A stretch of 64,000 nt of DNA from Tolypeutes matacus (Eukaryota; Chordata; Mammalia; Cingulata; Chlamyphoridae). Each line of letters begins with the position of its first letter. Position 1 is the stretch's first letter. Below are positions 56,290 to 64,000 of the stretch, in pieces. The DNA lies in contig JAKSZT010004976.1 in the NCBI GenBank assembly GCA_026826555.1, positions 5,309,089 through 5,373,088 of the forward strand. Direction: 5' to 3'. The notes beneath the pieces are model-generated. The model ran no database searches. It saw nothing but the letters and a program-made list of their open reading frames with translations, and was not told the origin of the DNA. A program made the translations under genes and the position numbers.

Positions 56290-57950
56290 AAGGATTAGTT
56301 GAAGAATAGGCTTGTGATTGAATTTCAGCCAATGAGATGTGAGGGAAAGTCCATTGAGGGACTTTCCTTGCTCCTTGCTCCTAACAAAGAGACCCAAGCA
56401 GAGAGTCTCTTTCTATCTTTGGAAGCTCTAGTATCTAGGTGAGGTTCCTGGTACTGCTGCTACCATCTTGCTACTGGCCTTAGGATGAAGCCAACACTGA
56501 GGATGACAGAGCAGAAAAGGAAAGGGCCTAGGTCTTTGATGACAAAAGTGAAGGGCAGTGACAACCTACTTGAGAGCTGCTCTACCTCTGAACTTCCAGA
56601 AATAAGAAATAACAAATGTTCTTACTGTTTAAAAGCCAGTTTGAGACAGTGCTCCTGCTATTTTCACTCAAGTCCATGGTAGTATTTCAAGAGTTGAATG
56701 TTCAACAAGGCCCAAAAGCTAAGTTTGAATAAAGAACTCTGAGGGGTGACTTTTCAGTAATTCAAATTTATAGTTCATTGAAAAGAATTCCAGGAGACCT
56801 CTTAAAATGACAAATGTACACTCTATCTGTCTCCTCACTCCCCCTCTCCTCCATGTCTCCTCTTTTTTAAAAAACGTAACCACAGAATCCTTGTCCTTGG
56901 TGTAGCTGGGCCCGATTTCTTGGAAACCAGGCTATGCTTTGGTCTCCCCGAACTTCCCTGGGTTGTAATGACCAGGGTCTGATTCCCAGAGTCTCCTCTC
57001 CAACTTTTGAAACCATGGGTAGCTCTTGTTCCACTCAGAATAAACTATCCTTAGATCTCCTATTTATATTGAAGGAGTCTCTCCCTCCCTAGCAGAGGTG
57101 GAAGTCTGCTCCATTTTCTCACAAGCTTCTCAAGCCTTTCTCCATGGCTCCATCATTTGTTTGGCTTCCAGAGTGCTGTGGCGGGGCACCTTAACAATAC
57201 AATGGGACATCTCCCCACAAATGCTTTAATTACTTAAATATCAAATGGCAAAAGGAATTATGGGATCACAGTTGCCGCACAGTTTTTTGTTGTTGCTCTT
57301 TTAATCTCCTCTAATTGCCTTATAAAAAAAAAGTCAGAACAACTAGACGAGCAAACCAAAAACTCATAGATAATATGTATTAAGAACTAGGTGACAAATA
57401 CAAGGGGGTAGGGACAACCACTGATGGCAAAAGGACCCCTGCTGTGCCTGCAACCGTACAGAAGGAAGTGAAGGGATGGCAGGAGGACACATGCTGACCC
57501 TGTGAGCATGAGAACCTCCAACCCGGGCTCACATGACAGAGTGCTGGGCCAAGGTGAGAAGAGTGGCCAATGTGGGAGGGGGTCCACAGGTCCCTTTCAA
57601 GTGTGAGAACAAGGGGACTGTGGCAGGGTGGGCAAGGCAAAAGCAATCTGGGGCCCTACAACTCCAGAACGTTTCCAGTCTAAGTGCTGTTCCAGGAGAG
57701 AATTCTGCACAGAGGAGAAACCATGGGGGGAGTGAACTCTGAATGGAGCTGAACTGAGACAATTAAGAGCAAAAGAAAAAAGAAAGGCTACAAGTAGAGG
57801 AGGGGGAAAGGGCCAAGAGAGTTAAGCCACACCTTTAAACATTCTATGAGAACAACAGAAGAGGGAGCTCTGGAGCTATAAAACCAGGCAAACTAGCTGG
57901 GCCCACGGGCCTCCAGAGCACAGAAGTATCTCATTTGAACATGGCCCCAG
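56290..57950. other. Unique DNA, mixed composition
   Basis: No recognisable repeat or exon. The 57400-57760 part is GC-richer with overlapping open frames on both strands, none splice-bounded. Confidence 0.45.
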
Positions 57951-57954
57951 AAAG

Positions 57955-58085
57955 GACTCTAGGTTCCTTTACCAGCAAAATGAAGATAATGACACTCCTA
58001 CTGCCAAGAGTTGTTGTAGTAAAGGAGATAATATGTAGAAAGTGCATAGCATAGCACTCAGAGATAATAGAAATTATTAGCATTA
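57955..58085 (+). repeat. MIR SINE, 3' half
   Basis: 'ggttcctttaccagcaaaatgaagataatgacactccta', 'gagttgttgtagtaaaggagataatatgtagaaagtgcatagcatagcac' and 'agaaattattagcatta' follow MIR 3' order. Confidence 0.75.
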
Positions 58086-58089
58086 TTGT

Positions 58090-58790
58090 AAATGATATCG
58101 CATATCAAGTTTACGTAATAACCCTTAACCTAACTTTAACAATATTAAAGATTTCATGTGGGCCAAGGTGAAGTGAGGCAAAACACCAGTGTCCCACAAC
58201 AAGTAACCACCCCTGGACTCAGTGCCTCTTTCCCCAGAATGGTATAGGTACACAGACCCCAATTCTGGCCCTTTGGCCTCCCCTTTTCTGGGCTGCATGC
58301 TGGCCTGGCTCCATCTGCTCATACACTCTTCTTTAGAACAACTCTCACAGTCACTTAGACGATACTTTTCCTCTATGATCAGAGAAGGCATGATTAATAT
58401 TCAGCTCTGATACTCTTGCTTCTGGAAGGCATCCCATTTTTTTAAGGAAATTTCTGCTCACACCCATTTGGGTGATGGTTTCCTGGTTGAACTCTCAGAA
58501 TTCAGGGGCCTTACTGTTGACCTCATACACTGATGAAAAGGATAAGCTATGCTTATATTGTATCACACCCAAAAGTTCTTAGTGAAAAGGTCTAAATAAA
58601 CAAAATGTCCATTTTGTGATGATTCTGATGCTTTGGTACTAGAAATTAAATTCACCAAATTGCTAAGAGTCAGAAGTAGGGAAGACAAAAGCCAAGTTCA
58701 TTTTTGACTTAAAAAAAATACTTGGTCATTTCTGTTTTGCCACATGTATGCTCCTAATCTTGACTTCTAAAACCACCACACCAGATTACC
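58090..58790. other. Unique DNA, no feature recognised
   Basis: Intron-like sequence with no supportable element. Confidence 0.5.
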
Positions 58791-58794
58791 ATTA

Positions 58795-58870
58795 ATTAGT
58801 CAAATGCCAACATATGCCAGCCATTGTACCAGGTGCTAGCACTGATAACATGGGTGATGCCAGAGACAAT
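58795..58870 (-). repeat. L2 3'-end fragment, antisense
   Basis: 'gccaacatatgccagccattgtaccaggtgctagcactgataac' is the complement of the conserved L2 3' end. Confidence 0.55.
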
Positions 58871-58874
58871 GAGA

Positions 58875-59685
58875 ACTTAGATGTAGAGTTCAGTCAGCTG
58901 TGACACTGGTCAAAAGGAGATTCAAGATCATAATCATAAAAGAGCACACAGTTCTGCCATTCTTCCTGTGGTTTCACAATATGATCTATATAACAAGGAG
59001 AGACCAAGAGAACACTCTAAACCAAATGAGTAAATTCCTGCTTTGTTTCTTACAATCATGTCTAGTTAAAGAAAGGGAATTGGTGGTAGGTCTAACTTGC
59101 TATGAGAAAGAAAAGTAAGAGAACAGGTTCAGATTCTGGATAATTTTACATAGTATGTATATAATAACATTCTAAAATAGCATTTTCTATATTATCAGCA
59201 GAGGGTCACGAGTTTGGAAGCTTTTTAATAACCACATACAAGGAAACAAAGTATTGTGCGTGATTGAAAGAAAAAAATCATTAAAAGACTTGAGAAGGCC
59301 CATCACAAGGAAGGAGAAATGAAACAGGAGGGGAAAAAGCCATCCCCAATAATAGATTTAAAGAGGAAAAGGCAAACCACATAAGAAATGACTGGCCAAA
59401 GCTATGCATTTCGTACTTAAAACTGAAAGGGACCAAATGATATCTGATTTCCTCAGAAAGGAAGCAGCACCAAGTGGTAGTGATTATGATGGAGGAGGAA
59501 GAGACACGGGGCAGGTTTCTGGGGTGCTGATACTATTTCCTGACTGAGTGCAGATTATTGGGTGTGTTCACTCTGTGGTAATTAATCAAGTAGTATATTC
59601 ATAATTTGTTTACTTTTCTGCATGAATGCTTTGCTCAATCATAAAATTTATTTTTAACAAGTGAATATGATGGGAACTTCGGCTT
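58875..59685. other. AT-rich unique DNA
   Basis: No repeat or exon recognised. Confidence 0.45.
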
Positions 59686-59689
59686 CTAG

Positions 59690-61487
59690 TAATGTAGATT
59701 AACCATCATCCAAATGAATGCAAGCAGAAGTTTTCCTAAAAACCACAGTGCAAGGGTTCATCTCTAGAATGCAGATGAACAACAACAACAAAAAAGCTGG
59801 GCAAAGTATAAAAATATCAGTTTGAAAGCATTAGAGAGCTAATAAGGCTGTGAAGAATTACAGGATCAAAACAGAAGAAAAAAGAAGAAACTCAGTGGGA
59901 TGACCCTAACATCTGGGGCAACTTTTCCTTGAGGAACACATGCCAATTCCAGAAATGGCAGCTCAGAGTATGAGAAGCTGAGCAGAGCTTTGGACAGACC
60001 CAGAAGGTTGGGAAATAGAAACTGAAGTCCAGGTCTACCAAGGGAGGGGATTGAGTTGGAATCTCAAAGGGCTACTCCCTACAGATAAGCGTGATAAAGA
60101 AATGGTCCAGCCTTCAAAAGGATCCAAGCCTAGCTTTAAGTCATCCCAATCCTCATAGTGGGTTAAGGTGTCCATGATTGCTTTCCCCTTAAAAGCCTGC
60201 CAGAAGCAAGTGTAAATGCTCTTTAGAGAAGGATAATTTTCTTCCGAGGCCTCAAATCACTTTGAAAATGCTTCTACACAATTTCCATTCAATATTTACC
60301 AAAGACATGAGAAAAACAAGAAAAGTGATTAACCAAGAGAAACAAAAGAAAATAGAAACAGACCCGTGGCAAGTAAATAGAGATATAATATCTAAGGTAC
60401 TTATATTGTCCAGGAAGAAAGTAAAAATAGTAATTAACAATAGATTTTGAAGAGTCAGAAACTGATAAATCAACCAAACCAAAATTAGTAAAGATAGAGA
60501 TGATTTGAAGTAATCTGAATAATTAATAAGCTTGAGCAAATGGAAACATATAGAATCCTACATGCAACAAACAATGACTATACACTCTTCTAAAACATAC
60601 ATGGGCATTTAGGAAATTTGGCCATTCAATAAATGTCAATCAACAAAGACCGTAAATAGATGTTGTTCCAAACACTTTCTCTGGCAAAAAAAGTAATAAA
60701 ATTAGAAATTAATCATAGAAAGATATATATTCTTTCCCCCAATATGTTTAGAAACTAAAAAATTTCATTTCTAAATAAGTCCTAAATTTAAAAAGTATAA
60801 TAATTATAAACATTTAAATAATTAAAATATTTTAAACTAAGTGACAGTGACAGTGTTGTCAAAATGAGTGAGATGCAAGTGAAAGGAAATTTAAAGCCTC
60901 AAAAACATATGGTAGAAAACAAGAAAGACTGAAAATTAATAAGGTAAGCATTCACCTCAAGTTAGAAAAAGAACCACATGGTAGAACCAAGGAAAGTAAA
61001 AAGAACAAAGATAACATAAACTAACGAAATTAAAAAGTGAAATATATAGGAGCTAATCTGATAATCTGAAGAAATAAATCTCTGCAGCACTGATTGAGTA
61101 AAAAATTTGGCAGACATAAATAATAACTATAAATAAAAGAGGGAACATAAGTACTGACTCAGTAGAAATTCTAAGAAATAAAATATGCATAAATGTGGAA
61201 ACATAGAGAATGGACCTTTTTCTAGAACAATAGAGATTTTCAAAATTGACTCAAGATGAACAAAAACCTGAATATTCATATGAACATTTAAGAACTGGAA
61301 AATGGCATCAAACATTTCACCACAAAGAAAGTCCCATATTGTTTTGTTGTTGTTGTTTTGTTTTGTTTTTTAGGTACTGGGGCTGGGGATTGAACCCAGA
61401 ACCGCATATGTGGGAGGCCAGCACTCAACCTCTAAGCTACATCAGTTACCCTCAGTTGGTTTTTTCATTTGTTTGCTTGTTTGGTTT

Positions 61488-61520
<33 letters not shown>

Positions 61521-63610
61521 TTAGGAAGCACCAGGGATAGAACCCGGGACCTCCCATGTGGGAAGCAGGTGCTCAACCACTTGAGCCATATCAGCTCCAC
61601 CCCCCCAATACAGTTTTACAAGCAAGAGTTTAGCAAACATTAAGGGAATAGATAACCTCTATATTTTATGAACTCTTTTACAGAATAGAAAGGAGAAGGG
61701 AAGTTCCTCATCTCTTGAACCAGGCATATATAAACTAAATAAAATGGTTAGCAAGGTTTACACAAGATTGACCTATAAAAATTGAGTAGCATCCCTATAT
61801 GTTAGCAACAAACAAAAAATAAAACATTCCTTCACAATAGTCACAAGCACCATAAGATGCTAAGAATAAATCTAACAAAATATTTAATTACATAAATAAG
61901 ACAAAAATAAAGAGATATACTATGTTAATGAATAGGAAAACTCAATATTGTAAAGATGACAATTTCTCCCAAATTAATCTATAAGTCCCACACAATTCCA
62001 ATCAATATCCCAACAGAGATTTTCATCTTAAGCCTAAATTTTATATGGAAGAGAAAAGGACCAAGAAGAGCAAAGTCAAAAGACAGAGACCTTGCCCTAC
62101 CAGATATCTGGGCTCCTTATAAAGCTTAATTAAATGTGTGCTAATGATGACAAGGGGCCCAATGCAAGGAAGCAAGAGGGCAGAGCCAGACCTGCACCTG
62201 TATGGAGACCTGAAGTGACAGGCAGAGAGCTGCAGGGTAGAAGGAAAGAAAAGACTGCTCAGCAATAGTGCTGGGACAGTGGCCTGAACCTAAGGAAACT
62301 GATACCGTCAGAAACCTATATCGTACCTTACACAAAAGTATTCCCTCGTTTCCGTTCTTACTCAAATGAGAACAAAACTAAAATTATGATAAGAAAGGTT
62401 AGAATATACTCTACCTTTATGGAATGATGGTAAGGGAAAGCTCTCTTAAATATGTCACCAAAAAACACATCCATGAAAGAAAAAATGATATATTCTGCTA
62501 CATTAAAACAACCCCAGTTATCAGACAAGCCAACAGACTAGGAAAAGACAGCTCCAATTCATATAACTAACAAAGAATTAGTATTCAGAAAATATTAAAA
62601 ATTCTTACAGATCAGGAAGGAAAGGAGAAATAATGTAATCTTTTTTAGATGGGCAAAGGATATGAACAAACATGTCACAGAAGAGAAAAACCCAGTAGTC
62701 AATAAACATATAGAAAGAATCTGGGGAATGGAAATCCTGTGATATCCGGCATGCCATCAGGAATAGCAAAAAAAAATGAATGTGTCTGACATGAATAACA
62801 AATGTCAGCAGACGTGTAGGGACATGGAAACTTGCATACACTGATGGTCAGGGTATAAACTGGTACAAGAGCTAGGGAGAATAATATGACAAGATCTGGA
62901 AAAATGCCAGGCCCAGCAATATCCCAACAGAGAGGAAATGGGTAGCATGATGGTTTTGTACTACTGACAGCCCTACCTGAGGAAGCAAGAAGGCCTGTGC
63001 TGGTCACCTCACTGCAAGGACCACTCGCCCCAGTGTGTCCATACACAAGGCACCATCTCCTGTACACGCTGGGATGTGGAAGGCACAGGAAGCTACAGAG
63101 GAAGTCCTGTGCCTACATACCAGGGAACTCGTGCCAATTCGTTCCCGGTCTCGTTATTTGTAATAGGCATGATTTATAAACAACCTACACAAGTATTAGA
63201 GAAAGGGACAATGGGTCCACAGTATATTCATAGACTGGAACACTAAACAGAATTGAAAACGACATCCTAGATAATAATATATGGATCAATCTTCAAAATA
63301 TGGTGTATGAGAAAAAAAAGTAAGTTGTGGAATGATATATGGAACACTGGTGAAAAATTTTAAAACACCCAAAACAATACCACATATTGTTTATGGATAC
63401 ATATAAATATAGCAGAAGCTTAAAAATACAGCAGAGGGGAAACTTCCTAAAAGTCCATTAATAGGCAAATCAACAAACACATTGTGCTGTATCCATCTAA
63501 GGGAATATGTTCAGCAATAAAAAGGAAGGAACTACTTATACATGTAGCAATGGAGAATCTCAAAAACACTACGCTGAGTGAAAGAAGCCAGAGACATATA
63601 AAAGTGCATA
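59690..63610 (+). mobile_element. Long decayed L1 (L1M/HAL1-like), interrupted by a DAS SINE
   Basis: The order follows an old L1: ORF1-like text (gaaaaacaagaaaagtgattaacc) around 60310; endonuclease-region words (ACATATAGAATCCTACATGC, about 60547; ACACTTTCTCTGGC, about 60670); reverse-transcriptase-region words (about 61700-62110, including CAATATTGTAAAGATGACAA); a 3' part with 'gagaaataatgtaat' and 'gggcaaaggatatgaacaaac'; and 'ttatttgtaataggcatgatttataaacaacct' near 63150. No frame survives. The start is the least certain boundary. Confidence 0.65.
61341..61607 (-). mobile_element. Two-head DAS SINE, antisense, with GTT microsatellite
   Basis: On the complement, heads end near 61450 and 61605, with B-box-like GGGTTCAATCCCCAGCCCC and GGGTTCTATCCCTGG. 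The linker contains (CAA)n, read on the top strand as GTT repeats at 61485-61520. The linker 'ctcagttggttttttcatttgtttgcttg' matches that of the array at 34684-34720, so this two-head design is a subfamily trait. Confidence 0.85.
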
Positions 63611-63616
63611 TAGTAT

Positions 63617-64000
63617 TGTGGTGGCTTGGAGTTATGTACACTAGAAAAAAAATATTCTTAATCTTAATCCTTTCCTATGGGTGTGAACCCATTGTAAATG
63701 GGACCTTTTGATGAGGTTACTTCAGTTAGTGTAAAGAAGTGCGACTCAACTGAATCAGGATGGATCTTAATCCTATTATTGGAGGCCTTAAATAAGGTCC
63801 TCTGAGAGAGAACCCACAGATAGCAGCCAGAAGCTGGAAGTCAACAGAACCCAGAAGAGACAAGAGAAGCTGCTGCCAAGTGTATTGCCATGTACCGGAA
63901 AAGCCAAGGACCAGGGATCACCAGCAGCCAGCCCCAGAACACCATCTTCAGGAAGAAAACATAGCATTGCTGATGCCTCTATTTTCGATTTCTCCTAGCC
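63617..64000 (+). mobile_element. MaLR-type LTR, cut by the window end
   Basis: Starts TGTGGTGGCTTGGAGTTATG. It continues 'ttcctatgggtgtgaacccattgtaaatgggaccttttgatgaggttacttcagtt', 'aatcaggatggatcttaatcctattattggaggcc', 'gaagctggaagtcaacagaacccagaagag' and 'cagccagccccagaacaccatcttcaggaagaaaacatagc'. The expected AATAAA-containing 3' end would lie just past the window. Confidence 0.75.

Overview
This is a stretch of mammalian nuclear DNA, most likely from an armadillo (Dasypus or a close xenarthran). The strongest clue is a tRNA-derived SINE that recurs throughout on both strands. Its head carries A- and B-box-like promoter motifs (for example GGGTTCGGTTCC) and the best copies end in AATAAATAAATAAAATCTTT plus an A-tail. 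This matches the DAS SINEs, a family described from armadillos. The remaining repeats are the usual eutherian set: L1, L2, MIR, MER5-like hAT elements and ERVL-MaLR-type LTRs. There is no bacterial or phage signature, no CRISPR array, no rRNA gene and no functional tRNA gene.

Gene content. No long ORF here is a convincing protein gene. The long frames are L1 remains, antisense readings of SINEs, low-complexity tracts or chance. The real coding signal appears to be a set of short exons on the minus strand, each open in a phase-compatible frame and bounded by splice-like sites: 45258-45364, 23634-23799, 22659-22724, 9991-10095 and 7231-7327. Read in that order they give a Ser/Asp/Glu/Lys-rich, largely disordered-looking segment. 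I do not recognise the gene and give no symbol. If this is right, most of the window is intron of one minus-strand gene, with introns from about 0.9 to 21 kb.

Layout. 1-5.3 kb: two long DAS SINEs, unique DNA, and a repeat-free block that looks like a conserved non-coding element. 5.3-24 kb: mostly unique intron-like DNA with four candidate exons, a DAS SINE carrying a 17-bp tandem array, an L1 tail, an MLT1-like LTR and old MIR/L2/MER5 pieces. 24-31.5 kb: unique DNA, a decayed L1, a 200-bp homopurine tract and an L2. 31.5-40.5 kb: a nested retrotransposon island. An old antisense L1 tail is split by a composite sense L1, which is itself interrupted by a multi-head DAS SINE. Beside it, a second antisense L1 is split by a solo LTR, two young DAS SINEs in opposite orientations and a younger L1 tail. 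40.5-59.7 kb: unique DNA with one candidate exon, a MaLR-type LTR, a young DAS SINE with a perfect 16-bp target-site duplication, and small old repeats. 59.7-64 kb: a long decayed L1 with a DAS insertion, then an LTR cut by the window end.

All family names come from recognising consensus-like stretches by eye. Repeat boundaries are good to roughly 5-30 bp unless a target-site duplication is quoted.
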